NCBI GenBank assembly: GCA_005406025.1 | Contig: BGZK01000083.1 | Location: forward strand, 620,001 to 684,000 | Direction of reading: 5' to 3' | Source of the DNA: Eumeta japonica | Lineage: Eukaryota; Arthropoda; Insecta; Lepidoptera; Psychidae | Length of the DNA: 64,000 nucleotides | Shown here: one piece after another, positions 11,391 through 24,720 of the stretch | Numbering within the stretch: position 1 is the stretch's first letter | Layout of the letters: each line of letters starts with the position of its first letter | The notes under the pieces: generated by a model | Database searches by the model: none | The model's input: only the letters and a program-made list of their open reading frames with translations | What the model was told of the DNA's origin: nothing | Translations under genes and position numbers: made by a program

Positions 11391-13735
11391 TTGTGGCCAA
11401 TTAAAAATGTTTAAATACGATCTGCGTAATGTACATAGACAATGTAGATTGGTGCATTAGTTTCACGTTAAAGAAAAACAGAAGCGGAATGTTTTCTTTT
11501 ACAATTACCCACATTTTATTCAAAGGCTTAACCAAAAATAAGAACTGAAATATATGCACTGATTAAGAAATTTTGTGTCAAATAAAGTAAGTGTTGGTAA
11601 AGACTCCAATTTTATATGTAGCCCATGTTTTAACCTTGCGCGAAAAATTTAAGCTTAGTCGATTTCTGCACGAATATATGAAACAAACAGGCAACCCTTT
11701 ACTTGTGAATGTCAAACTTTATACATGCTTAAGAACGGGACGTTAGCCTTCTCTGTGACAATTTTTAACTTTTTAACTTCAATAACTTTCACCTGAAAAA
11801 CAGACAGACCAACAAACAAACGGTCAGCGTATAACTTTTTATCTTATCTTGTTATCTTAAGAAAATAGCACAGATTTTCTACTGCACGTTAAAATATTTC
11901 AAATAGTGTTCAGTTCGCGACCTGACGTTTGTCCTCCACAACGAACTCCGGTCGCGAGTGTCACCTCCTGCTGCGTTTGATATAGCAAATAATTATGTTG
12001 AGGGCGGTGTATCTAAATTTAATCTATTTATATATTTTCTATTTGGATCAAAAAGGGGAATTTAAGATACGAACGTATCGGGCCGGATTATGAAGAGCTT
12101 GTCATAAAAACCTATACCTACTCTATATTACGATATTTTATTAGATTTTATGCAGCCCGCTGCCGAGGCTTACCCCCTCCCACAAGATGGGGTAAGCTTA
12201 CCCCCCCCCCCATTGCAGATGGAGGTGCCCGGACTTGCCTCCGCGTCGGCTCAGTGGCAACGGAGACGTCCCGGACCTACAGCTTCATGTACTCTCTAGC
12301 CACGGAGGTTGTAGTTTGATTTGACCTAAGTTGAAAATTCTAATTTGGAATGGTCAGATGTACTACCGGAGTTAAATAATGGAATTACTTTGCTTCATCA
12401 GCACCGAAAACATACCGCATTCAACGCAATCATTAAAAATCGCTACTAAGCGTGAGCAATGCAGTCAATTATTTAATCTATTATTTTTACAAATAGGCCA
12501 TTAAGATAGGCAGTTTTTTTTCCTTTTTTAACATTTGAATGTTTTGATAATGTCATTGTAGTTAGCATGAGTGAATTCGAATGTAATACCACAATCATTA
12601 ACGTTTAGCTTCCACAGAGATTTAGCGAGAATGGGCGATGATTTTAGAGATTGTGTAATTGAAACTGGAATACTAGCAAAGAATTTTTCAAAATCAAAGC
12701 AACTTCTGTGTTTTTGTTTAAAATTTAAATTATCAATTTTTAATTGAAACTCTGTGTGACGGTGTGTGTTTTCCAGTTTCACTATTGCTTATATTTCAAG
12801 TAGATTTTGTCGTATCTGTGTTTTTTTTTTATTTTATTACTGACAAACTAGAAAGCACTTATAGTTTAAATTTTATTAGTTGTTACATACAAGGAAGTTG
12901 CTTGCCCTCGATGTGTGCATGTGATTATCAAGTTGTTGATGTCTTATTTATAGGTTATAAAATGATTGTATACATGTATGTATATACCTATATAACAAAG
13001 TACAATATACGTCTAGGTGGATGTAATCTGTGACTAATACTTTTTATTGTTATTTGTACCTACTAAAATATCTACAACTCTTTACAAACAGATGGTGACA
13101 ACCACCATTATTGATCGATATGAACTCTAGTCCTATTAATTATGGCAATTGGTCAATTCTAAAATTATAACCTGACTGTATGTCGTGCCTAAATTTAAGC
13201 TTCATACGAAGTTCTATACGAAATTTCTGACGACATTTCTCCTGGAGAACTTTTAATGTGTCCAAAACACTGAACTTTCAGATACGTGTGACGCGAATTT
13301 CGATGTTCGTCTCATAGGAGCTTAAGCTTTTATAAGTTGTCTGTACGTAAAGGTAAGTAGTTGAAGCTCGATGAAACTTTGTTTGCTTAAATCCTATTTT
13401 ATATCTCATTAGGATCGGATGTCGATATGAATTCAAACATGGCAATATTTTAAGTTCCCTAAGGTTTTTCTTAAAAAAAGAAATAAGCCGTTCAGTTATT
13501 GATACAAAATATGTTTTGTAATTGTAAGGGAACATAAGCTTTCTAAACTATGATAACTTGTGCTATGAAGAATCAATTAAATTGAAGGTAAAAGGAAAAA
13601 ACCAAAATTGAAGATGATAAAATGACATAGTCAAATTTATAATATATATAATTCTCTCTTTACATATATATAAATATATCGTGTATAGATATAAACAATA
13701 TCAATATTTTTAAGAATATTTTTATGTTATTTTGT
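11391..13735. other. intergenic, GC-rich islets, no gene recognised
   Basis: GC-rich tracts lie at 11920-11975 (TCGCGACC and GGTCGCGA arms) and 12150-12320. The latter has a 9-bp hairpin, GCTTACCCC (12168-12176) against 12189-12197, then a run of C. The 84-codon minus-strand frame 12528-12782 has no recognisable motif. The rest is AT-rich. Confidence 0.45.
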
Positions 13736-13739
13736 CGAG

Positions 13740-14055
13740 TGTAAACAGCATTATGGCGATACCGTTTCGTTATTAAGCCTATGCGCGCGCGAGGTCACAT
13801 AGGAATGGTCTAGATTTCCATAATATTCGATTCATCTGAAATCGGAAAACCTAGGATATTCCGCTTCTTTAAAATAAATCGCTCCGTGAAGAAAAGGAAA
13901 AGAAACAGGCAGGTTCGAAGAAGGATTTTTCATCGTCCGATGTTTCGTCCCATTGCCAAGGCACGCGACCGCGCCGCGTGCGCGCAGTCCCTGTGTGTAA
14001 CAGCGAAATTGGTAGACCCCTTTTTTTTTTTTTTGCAAAGATATCAAAGAAAATA
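13740..14055. other. GC- and CpG-richer block, possibly regulatory
   Basis: Contains GCCTATGCGCGCGCGAGGTC and GCACGCGACCGCGCCGCGTG, set in AT-rich flanks. Several short overlapping open frames exist on both strands because stops are AT-rich; none has a domain. This is a candidate conserved non-coding element or alternative promoter. Confidence 0.3.
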
Positions 14056-17000
14056 CTTTGTCTGCGTTCTTGTGGAAGGCGGCGAATCGAATAAATTATA
14101 CTTTGATTTTTCATCTGTTTGTCTGCGATATTAACCATGAGGGTTTATAGAGGTTTATTCTCAATAATGAGAAATTCGGCCACTCGATTTCTACGTCCAT
14201 CTGTTTTTTAATCAAAATGCAATTCTCATCGAAAATTTTTAATAGAGAAATAAGTTTCTGCCGGGTTGCCAATCATGATATGGCCGCTAGCACTTTTAAT
14301 TAAAATGTTATCTAACTGTTTTTACAACTAGATTCACTTGTTTTCAAGATGAATTACATATCATTTCGAAAAGAAATATGAGAAGAAATATATGCAAAGA
14401 ACTTAAAAAGCTTAGCTAGTTTCTAATTTGGCCGCAACCTTTTGGCCCAAGGTGTACACAAGCAGACGTTTCGGCCAAACGAGAAATGGCTACCCAAAAT
14501 TTTTATGTTCTTCTATTAATAATTACTGACGAGAATTGCATTTTGATTAAAAAGCAGATGGATATTGAAATAACGCAGTCGGTTAAAATACTATATGAAT
14601 ACAGATTTTTTTATAAACACCGCTAACAAAAAGCCTACGTAAAAGGAGTTCAACGTAGCTCCGGTAGTAGAAAAGGTGGGATATAAAGACATGTGAGATT
14701 ATCTACAAGTGTGAAGTCCTTGGCCTTAGTTTCGTAATTTATGTGGTGACTGATCGACATCAAAAACAGTAGTTCTCTATTAGACCCGTATGTGTGTATG
14801 TATGTTCGCGATATTCTCAAAAACTACTAAACCGATTTACATGGATTTGTCTTTGTTTTATACGCTGAAACAAAACACAGAACATAAAACAACTTCGTGA
14901 CTTATTTGCCTAATTAACGATATCATTTGATTTCTAATCTCAAAAACTCGAAAATTTTATTCTTCACATTTTCTGGTTCAAAGTTATTAGCCAACTCTTT
15001 CAAATTTATTACAGGAAAAATGAACAAATACTGTATTGTTTTTCATATCATCTATGTTTAAAATGTGATGAATTATTGGGTTGGTAAGACCCTACCCAGT
15101 AATTCCTACTAAATACTTACTTTTACCTAAAGAGATAAAAGTAAATATTTTAATCAAGTTATATTTATTTCAATAATAATTGTATACAGCAATATTATTT
15201 TATATTATCATAGCTTTCCTAAAGAATTTAAGAATTTCAACGAAAAGTTATAAATTTTAAAAGTATAACGTCTCATTTTTAGGGTTCCGTACCTTAGAAG
15301 TATAAAAGGACCCTTATAGAATTACTGCGTTGTTCGTCTGTCTGTTTGTGTGTCCCTTCATACGTCTATCGAGATCCTTTTTTCACGGAACGCATTGAAG
15401 TATTAAATTGAAATCGCCATCATATACTTATGACGGTTCCTTAAAGTTGTAAAAAATCAAGCTTCTAAGTAAAATAAATCAAAAATTCGGCCAAATAACG
15501 GCCTTTTATGCCTTATATGCGCAAAAATGGATTTCAATTTAAAATAAATTTTTAAAATGATCGAAAAAGAATTTAAAAATGATTTCCAAGGAACTTTTCG
15601 TAGAAAATTTTTAGTTGATGACGACTTTTGTGAAAATTAACGGATTGCGATCACATTTTCAGCATTCAAGACAGTTAGGAATGGCGCTGACTAAATGTCG
15701 AAATCGATTAATATTAAAATATATTATTTCAAAAAGTTAATTTATTAGATGTCTCAGAAACTAACTAGATAATAATCCACCGATATTAAATTTTCGGAAA
15801 ATTTTATTTCAGATAAGTCCTTTAGAATGCTAGAACACAAAATATGGACAGTCCTTGGAAAGTTTTTAAAACGTCTTCCTAGGACCTCAAAACGTCAACT
15901 GCTAATGAATTATATGAATTAAAAATTCGTCCGGAAACGATAACTTTTTTTATTTTGTGAAAGTTTTCATTTTTCATAGAGGGAATTTGAAAAAAAAACA
16001 GGCCATTGCAAGATTCGGAGTTTCACATGTATATAGAATATGAAGAAAATTAAAATAGATGATATCGACACAAATATAATTTAGAAAGATAGGTAGCTAC
16101 TGTATTAATTACAAGCGTGCTCTTCTGGGCTAGCGAGCAGACGGTACTGAAAAGGCAAAACCGTGTTTATCTTTAAAAACTTTCCTACAGATTATATTCA
16201 AACTAATTTGCTTTGCCTTAGTTATAATTTTTTTTAATGCACATTTTTTTCAGTTTCTAAAAATACGCGGCTGAAAAGTCAAGAAAACCTGCCATAAAAT
16301 TTACTACTTAACAAGCTAATAGACTGTGAACATATACCATTTAAGATTTTCAATGCATTTTCAAGGATCTATTCAACAGTACAAAAAGTGACGTTCGTCT
16401 AAAGCGACAATGCGCGGCGAACAAATCTACTAATTTCTATGAAATAGGTGAAACCAATAGAGCGTTGTGTTGTTTCTTTTACCATATACAGCCTAAGGAT
16501 GCAATGCAATAATAATTGAAAATATATATTTTTCGATTGCGGACGAAAAACGAGTCTTAAATGCACGAATAAATGGACAATATTAAAATAAGGCATTAGA
16601 TTAATAGAAAAAAGCAAAGGTACATAAAACTAAGTCTTGTATAAACAGAGAATAAATTGTGTTCTTTCTATTTACAAAAGTTAATTAACTCTGTCAAGGA
16701 GAGTACGAACTGGTGGTAGAATACATAAAAATGAAAATCGAAACAGCTATTTTCTTGTGGTATGAGCACTTAATTTGTTAATAATAAAGTCCAGTTTTCC
16801 GAAACGCAGTGGAGGTTATGAAAAGGATACTTGCACAAAACTTATTTTATTTAAAAAAATATATGTAACACTTCCAGAATGGTTAATTCATTTTATTCAG
16901 AAATGGCTAGTTATTGTTTTTCGTCAATAAAAGTTAACACACGCTATTGGAATTGTATATGAGAAAAAACTCTGCAAACTCGGGAATTCATATTATAACT

Positions 17001-17453
17001 ATTCAAAGGAAAGAATGCAATTTACTGATATGCAAATATGTTTTAAATATGTATTGATGTAATACATTAAATATTTTTTCTGTATTGAAGCCGAAATTCT
17101 AAAAAAATATTTTAAACCATGTTATTCATTCACTCGCGTGTGATGTGGTATTGATCACTCAAATAAGCCATTTGTATTTCGTTGTGCATCAAAACGATAT
17201 AAAAGAAATTTAAACTTTTGCAATTTATATGAAGAAAATTTTATATCACTAAACTGGTTGTTCAAGTAAATCACTCATTTATTTAACATAGCAAGAGGTA
17301 GAAAAATAACATGTATAGATAATACTATCTTACTGTGCAAAAAATAAATAAACCAGTTTTTTTTATTATTAATTAGACCAACTGATTTGAAACGTTTGCA
17401 TCCAGTCCAAAACTTGTTTTTAAATTTTTGGTTTAAAGAAAACTTGAGATTCC
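14056..17453. other. intergenic, repeat scraps only
   Basis: A TTCTCAAAAACTACTAAACCG tract near 14815-14835 resembles the 5' region of lepidopteran Helitron-like elements but has no matching end. A better-defined repeat copy lies at 15278-15390. The rest is AT-rich with no gene signal. Confidence 0.5.
15278..15390 (+). repeat. AGGGTTCCGTA dispersed repeat
   Basis: TTTTTAGGGTTCCGTACCTT is followed by AAAGGACCCTTATAG and GTTCGTCTGTCTGTTTGTG. It is the best-preserved plus-strand copy of a family with relatives at 34881, 50772, 55895 and 56104. Confidence 0.75.
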
Positions 17454-17493
17454 TTATAATTTCTGTTGGGAAATATCTCAACAGAAATTATAA
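17454..17493. repeat. perfect 15-bp hairpin
   Basis: TTATAATTTCTGTTG (17454-17468) pairs with 17479-17493 around a 10-nt loop. A second palindrome, AATCAGCTAATTAGCTGATT, follows at about 17522-17541. Confidence 0.85.
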
Positions 17494-17544
17494 AATTATA
17501 GAAATTAGATGGTAAAGTCGTAATCAGCTAATTAGCTGATTAAC

Positions 17545-19290
17545 ACTTTTATTTTTAAAAAACTTTATCAATCAAATCTATATCAGTAATTTTTTTTCAT
17601 TAGGGTTTTCTTCAATGTGTCTGAGGAAAATTTGATGGAAAGCAAGTTTTTTGAAGTCTGTTTGCATTGACCATCGAAATGACTGAGTGGTTGATCATCG
17701 CTCGCTACGTTAACACTTGAGGCTTCGATAGTAGGTGTGGCATTAACGGAGCACTCCTGAAATTATCAGTAAAGGATTATTTGTCGTGATTAAGCCGGTC
17801 CGTATTTTGGTGGAGTTCGATCGAGCCAAGTTAAACTTTCTTAGTTACAAAATTTGTTCTGGTTACATCTCGATTTCATATATAATTTTCCCGATTGACG
17901 TGGAATATGAACAAGGAAGGGGAAAATTTAGTCTTGTGGGAGATCCACATTCACGCCCATGAATTTCAAGTAGAAACCGTCACCGATGACTGTGGTATCC
18001 TATTTCATGAGAAATTACGTTACATAATGACTCGAGAAGTCCTTAAGATAGGGATATCGCGAGAAATCCTTTGTGCTAAACCAGATAAAGGCTTTAATTA
18101 AGTCTTATTAACGGCCTAGGTCATAGAAATTGATTTTTATCGTTTGCTCTTATCGGTGGATCAGCTATATTTTAAGATCACCTGTTTAACTGTCACAACG
18201 AAAGCTTATTAAGCTTATAAAGGTCGTTTAATTATTTTTTTACAGGCAATTTTAAAGCTTACAGTTGACGATATTATTTTATAAACTGGGATATGTAGAA
18301 GTATAGCACAAGCTCATGTTATTTTAGTTTGAATGATTGCCTTTTTTAGGTATCTGACCCGTTAACATTGGGGTTACATCTTAAGAATATGAGAGTTGGA
18401 ATAGACGAGATAGAATTGGTACTAACTGAAGGCATGTGTTCTAGCAAGAGATTGTAAGCTCATTTTGCACATGGATGTTCAAAGAAAAAAGTTGTTCAAC
18501 AGACTATGACTGATTCGCATATCAGGCATAAAGCTTACACGTTTTGTAATGGCAGATGGTGTATCTCTCTGGCCACTCGTCTTCAACTTAGGGGAAAAAG
18601 AGCATCCAAAATATATATTTTATCTTATGCGATATAGGCTAGTGAGTTGTTCTTGTGCATGACGGTGGTGACTGCTGGCAGAAGTCACGCTGTGTGATTT
18701 TGGCAAGAATGGAAAAATATGAATTCTTTCGCATCATTAACTGTGTCATGGCTACTAAACTGCTATCGTGCATTCGCCCAGTTTTATCACAATTAAATCA
18801 AGCTCATTTCATGTAAACATCTAACTAATTACGGTTAAAGAAAACTGGAGGCGGAGGGGTTTATATTTACTGTATTTAACCTCTATGACAGCCGTCGTTA
18901 TTGAGCTTATTTTAGTAAATTAATGTATTGCATTATATTTATACAACGTAAAGTCTTCGGACGGGACTCCCGTGCAACGTAATTTACTTATAAAATAGAT
19001 ATATAACTTATTTTACTATTGTTCTCTGATTAGCTTAGTGATTGTAAAGTTTCAGTTTGAAATGTTACTTTTCATCGATTCATAGTTGTTACAAAAATAA
19101 AATTTATCTTTGCAACTACACTCATTTTTCCAAATTCCTTATAAAAAATCTTCATAACAAAAAAATATATATCAGTTCCTTTGAATTTCATTACAAATTC
19201 GATATATAAAAACACACCCAAACACATATACACACACAAATTGTATTACGTAAAACACAAACGATTTCAATTGTAACAAATGGACAGAGA
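17545..19290. other. intergenic, no recognised gene
   Basis: Composition is more balanced at 17640-18130. It includes a 68-codon plus-strand frame (17895-18101, MTWNMNKEGENLVLWEIHIH...) that I do not recognise and that lacks a clear start context. The remainder is AT-rich. Confidence 0.4.
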
Positions 19291-19450
19291 ATGTCTCGGT
19301 ACGTTTTTGTAGGTCTAGATTCCGATTTAGGCTTTGCGAAAGCTATAATAAATAAAGGCCCGCAGCTGCGGCCGGTCCTTCGTCAAAATATCTTGCGCTT
19401 GTAATAAGCCCTTCATAAAACTAATAAGCACTTTGTGATGCGTTGCAATG
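19290..19450. other. GC-richer block, possibly regulatory
   Basis: GGCCCGCAGCTGCGGCCGG, centred near 19360, includes the palindromic core CCGCAGCTGCGG with an E-box CAGCTG. It is followed by a low-complexity-free stretch to 19450. There is no open frame. Confidence 0.3.
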
Positions 19451-22400
19451 GATTTAAAAAAAAAATGTTTTTATTTTGATAAGTCAAATATGGTAAGTTG
19501 GTACGTATGGTTGGTATAATGATGACTATAAGGAAAAAAATTGGTATGTTTGTTAAATGTTAAACACAATGCTAGATTAAAGGTTAAGTTTCTTGTAAAT
19601 TGCGATGTTGGTCATTTTGTTTCACACTATTTCTTATGTCTGTGGTTTTGTCAGCAAATTTATAAGTAATTTCTTGTGTTCGCCGTGGTTTTGTCAGCAA
19701 AATAAATAATTTCTTGTGTTCGCCTGTTTTGTTTGTTGCTTTTGATTAAATTTTTGGAATACAATTCCTTAACGCGGCTTACGATGGGAGTTGATTGGTA
19801 GAAATTGTAACGTAAAGAAAAAGCGTTACGGCCACTTCATCCTACGTTCTCTTATCCTAAAATGTTGAATGAAACTTTTTGATTTTATTCCTTGCGTTGT
19901 TTTGCGTAATGCATTTTTTTTTCTTTAAATATTAAGTTTTGATTTGAATTCCCTCCAGAACCGAAAAGATCAAAGACTTACATATTTTCGATCTTCGAAA
20001 CTTCCAATAAATTTAATACTTAAGCATACGAAAGTGACATCTATTACAAATTTCAAAAATTACGTTATTCTTCACATCAACGATCTTGATTAAGTTTTTT
20101 ATAAAGAAAAGAGATGGCGCTGTTTCATAACGTAATATCAGCTTTCATAACACCGTCATCAATATGTTGATTTATTAAATATTATTAATAATTTAATGTA
20201 ATTACTGTCAAATGTCAATTTGTTTCATTGTGTTTGTTATTTGTTTTTTACACAATTTAGTATTCAGTATTTTAAATTTAATTTTTAATTAACGAAAATT
20301 TTTCCTAAAACACCAAATGAAATTCTTTCATTTCTTTATAATAATTAAATTTTTGTACCCACAACTTTAAAAATACATTAATTTTAATTGTAATATCATT
20401 ACTTAATTAAATTTTTGTATTCTTCATTTAATTACTCTGAAAACGTTGTTAATTTATTTGATTGTGCTCGTTATTTAGTACGTAATATATTGCGATGGAA
20501 ACTTCGTTTTAATTAGGTTTCCACGTCACCTTTAGTCTTCTATAGATATATCGATCCGTCATAAATATGTCACGGTAATAATTGTTAACATCTGGACAAC
20601 CGAGCTTTGCTTGGTATATTTCCAGTTTGCCGTGCCAATACGATAACTTGTCATGGAAAAGTTTCTAATATTCACTTTCTTACAACTTATTATGCAAAAT
20701 ATAATTAATGCAGTGCCATTTTTTTTCGTTAGAGACAACGACATAGCAACAATGTAATCATCACAATATATTAGAAACGTCGCTAAATACAGAAATGTTC
20801 ACATTTTTTAAATCTATTTTTTCTTTAGAAGACACCTATATATATATATATAAACTTGAAAAGCGAACCCTTATCAAAAAAAAAATCCACCTCGATCTTT
20901 AGGGCCGTTCGCGATATCGTCGTAGCATAGACATATATAATATATACAAATACACGGGAACTCCCCGTTTAATAGCTTAGCATTATTTAGGCGTTAGCTT
21001 GTAATAATACCGTTGGTAGCTTAGCGCTTAATACTATGAACATTTATTTCGTCAATATCCTCATTTGTGATATGTGCTCGCGTGTTTGCTCACTACTGAA
21101 TCATAATCTGCCACCGTCTTTTCATGTAAGATTTAAGAATTCTGTTTGTTTATTGATATTTCCAAGTTGCGTACACGGCTGCAAATATGTTTATGTTTTG
21201 TCAATACCGTCGCACTATCCTATTATTGTCACTGGTCGGATTTTCGAAATTTTCTAAGTGCATTTAGTGATTAATAAATATTGTATTGCTTGAGATATTA
21301 ATTCTCGGAAAACCATAATAGACGTTTGCCTGCAACATGCATTAATATGCAGCATGCAACCCACCGCTGACCCTCGAATCTGCCTCTCCACTACGAATCT
21401 TTACACAAAGAATTGAATATTGATTCCAGAGAAATGACTGATATCGAACACCTAAGCGAATGTTAGTTTTATTTTTTATAATTATCTTAGTCGTTAATCG
21501 TTACAATGATAATTTCTACGTACGCTTCATGCCAACTAGACACATACTCAGGAAATTACAGACAGTCACATCCACCAGGGTGTAAGGAGTGTTAAAAACA
21601 ACCGACACAACCTCGTTAAGTGAACCGCTGTCATGCAATGGTCAAAGAGCGATGAAAGCATCCTTACCAGCAACCACAGACCACCACCAACAGACATGCC
21701 TGTCAATTGTCACAGTCTAACCACCAGCCATCACCCAAATAGTTACAGGCAAGCGTACAATAATGGCGATTTATAATTCATCATTAGTTTATGATATACT
21801 GGTTTTTGTTGCTGGCAAATACAATAATGTATTTAGTAACAGAAAAATATTGGTTTGACTAATTTATCCTTAATCGGCCTGTGTAACGTAAGCCTATAAT
21901 TATGTGTATTATTGTAATCGAAACTATTAGTAATTTTGAAAATTATACTTAACTATTCTTTGTCTCATAGACAATATAACATATTTGACAAGTGAAAGAA
22001 ATAAGCTATTCAATTCGTAATTTTTACATCTTGACTTAAGTCAAGATGTAATTAATTGTGGAAATTGTGTAATTAATTAGTCCACAATTAATTGTGGACT
22101 AATGCATTGAAAAGTTATCAATGAATTGTCTCAAATTCAATTGGGAAACCATTTCGAATGTATACGTTATGCGTCTGATAGGTAATAAAATATGACGTTA
22201 TAGTTCAAGACGTCGGAAAATGAGAATCCGGCCGAGTTGAAAATGCATGAATAAGCTTCCAGTGAACGAATTCAAGCCGTTACTGATAACGCCGTTGTTG
22301 GATGTCGGATATGAGGTGTATTACATATTGGATATGTACCAATGGCATAGTCGGCTTTATTACACGGGAAATAAGGTTCATTTGGCGTTGTCTTGCTACT

Positions 22401-24070
22401 ACTATACTATTGGAACATAAAAAAAAAGCATTTAGTACCCACTGCCAATACGGAGATAAAATTTTGAAAGAGGTCCTAATTTTCAAATCTAACTCGATAT
22501 CAAGATACCATTATTATTTATCAGTGACTTACGGGTTCAATATTATAAATGGACTTAAAAATATTTTTTTTTGCATTCTATAAGTTTTTTTCTGTAATGT
22601 CTTTCTTTCATAAAATACATTTGTGAATGTTTGAAATTTACAACGTCCGCTATATTGGATTTATTCGAAATCGATTTCATCTATGAATTTAATCGAGATT
22701 GTATCACTGAATAGTTTTTTGTCTCAAGTTTCATTTATATTCTTAAAAGAAATATGTTTTAATTAATGCAGGAATTTAATTGTGAATTTATAAACGTCCA
22801 ATAAGAATAATTCGTTTTTGACACCCGTCAGCACTAATCAGTCAGGTAGCATCAAAAAAGACACGATAAAAACAGGTTGAATTTTTTTAAGGAACAAAAA
22901 AATTTCGGTCTTGTCTATGGCAACCCTAGCAATAATAGCAATGCGTGGCGAAATTACCGTGTGAATGTATTACAATAGATAGTATATTACAGCAGGAATT
23001 TTCTGTGTGTCGTATCTCTTACCGCAACTGTAACTTATTTTCATAACGACGAAAACGCGGTAGTGACGGTTTTTGTTCAGAAATAACCGGCACTAACGTG
23101 TCAAACACGCATTTTCCAATCGAAAACACCATTAAAACTATAAGGAGGTAGGTCTAGAGGTCGCAGTTGTGTCAAAATTTTTGTATCGTTATTGCAATGA
23201 TAGATTATCATAATTTTCTTATTTAAGTTCAAGAAGCTCGAATCTTAAGTCCAGCATGGCCACTGACTCTGCACTTTGATGTTCAATGAATGTTCAATTG
23301 ACGAAAAAAAAAACATGTTTTGGAGGGCACGTCACCCTGGCTCCTATCATCACACGCAAAACAACAAATTCATGGCAAATGTTGTTCCAGGGGTGTTTAA
23401 ACAAAACCCGCCACCGGTCGACGTACATCTGCGATTTTACGTGTTCACCAGTTTTTAGACCTACATTTTTAGTTTTTTTTATTAACTTTCGCCGAATCGA
23501 AATACGTCATATTTGCTTCCACATTTTTTGAATTGAGTCCCAATTCGAAATCTATCTGGCCGCAATTCCGATGCAACTCCCAACCTTGAGCTCGACCCGT
23601 TCGATAAATTTTTTACTGTGAAAATTTTTGGACACTTAATATTTTGATGTCGAAACTTAAAGGTATGGCAGAAAAGACAATATGGTCTGGAGTATAGACT
23701 AAAACCTTTACCATAGATCATTACATAACGGAGGAACAAATATGAACAATAAAGAAATCTTACACGGGTACTACGAATAATTGTTGTATATTCATTTAGT
23801 ATCTCGGAAACGCTTGCAATGAATTCGATGGCGACTTGTGTTTTTATATGGTTTCGCTTATAGAGATGCAATCTTAAACACCAAAGTAATAATTCTTAAC
23901 GTTGCTTTGTAGCGCCATTTCAAGCGATTTTATGGTAATTATATAGTTACGCTATTGGTCATAAACCACAAATGGCACAACGTGACGCAAAGAAGTACAA
24001 ATAGTAATATAAATAAAATACGTAGGTACATTTTAAAATTGAATATTATTGGATGAGAACATAAACAACT
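19451..24070. other. intergenic, no gene recognised
   Basis: Long AT-rich region. It has near-duplicate TTTCTTGTGTTCGCC tracts with GTGGTTTTGTCAGCAAA at about 19640-19730, palindromes at 22025-22103, and a mildly repeat-like stretch at 22280-22480. Open frames such as 22302-22583 and 23482-23871 (minus) match no domain I know. Confidence 0.45.
22025..22103. repeat. two perfect palindromes
   Basis: TACATCTTGACTT plus its complement forms a 26-bp perfect palindrome at 22025-22050. A second, 28-bp perfect palindrome runs 22076-22103 with the half-site ATTAGTCCACAATT. Between them lies a smaller ATTAATT/AATTAAT inverted pair. Confidence 0.9.
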
Positions 24071-24209
24071 TTTCCCGTGAAAGTTATTCTCCCGAAAAAC
24101 TTCATAAACACCGAGCGAAGTTCGACTGTTACAAAATTATGTAATAATAATAAAAAAATAGCATCCACGAAATTATTTATGGAAAAAAGTCCCTTTTTCA
24201 CTTCCGATC

Positions 24210-24720
24210 AAGTTTCGAGTCGTGTACGCGTGGAGGTTCTGCAAAGGGATTTCGTTCTAGGGACCGATCGTTGCCCTTTTCATTCGTACACGCGTTCGGC
24301 CGGCAAACGCACGGTCACCGAATGGATTCTTCACGCCCATAAATACACGCCGCCTTCCCTTTTCTTCACCTAACCATCGAGATTTCCGCTACATTAGACG
24401 CCGGCCGTATATATCAGGGCGTGGGCGGCGTGTGTTTTGTCCCTTTCGGTGTCCCTTCATACGTTTCGGGCTTAATAGGCCGTTTTTGCGTATCGCGAAT
24501 TTGTGTATTGTGAATGTTGATAGCGTGGAATCGAAAACAGAAGACCGGCCGAGCGCGTGCCGCACAAGCCTGTCGGGGAATACCCTACTCGTGTTCACTA
24601 ATAATTTTATACGTTGATGTTTATTTACGAGAGCCAAGCAATCACGCAAGGGGGCACAGGAGAGGTCGGCAGAAAAGTCAGCAGTGCATTGCCGCCGCCT
24701 TGGGTAAGAATAAGATATCT
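24210..24720. other. GC- and CpG-rich block, possible promoter or conserved element
   Basis: About 500 bp with CGTGTACGCGTGGAGG, GCGTTCGGCCGGCAAACGC, GACGCCGGCCGTATATATCA and GGGCGTGGGCGGCGTG. Open frames occur in several phases with no domain, so coding is doubtful. The TATATATCA followed by GC-rich sequence could be a core promoter. At 24711 a donor-like GGGTAAGAA follows GCCGCCGCCTT. Confidence 0.3.

Noticed and set aside
14800..14900. Helitron 5' end suggested by CTCAAAAACTACTAAACCGA
   Set aside because: No TC-start consensus and no matching 3' hairpin plus CTAG end nearby. The phrase occurs in several element types.
17895..18101. 68-codon frame in DNA of more balanced composition
   Set aside because: Looks more protein-like than most, but I recognise no family and can find no matching neighbouring exon.
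23482..23871. 129-codon minus-strand open frame, the longest single frame in the window
   Set aside because: The product has no recognisable motif and its codon use follows local AT content. There is no flanking exon.
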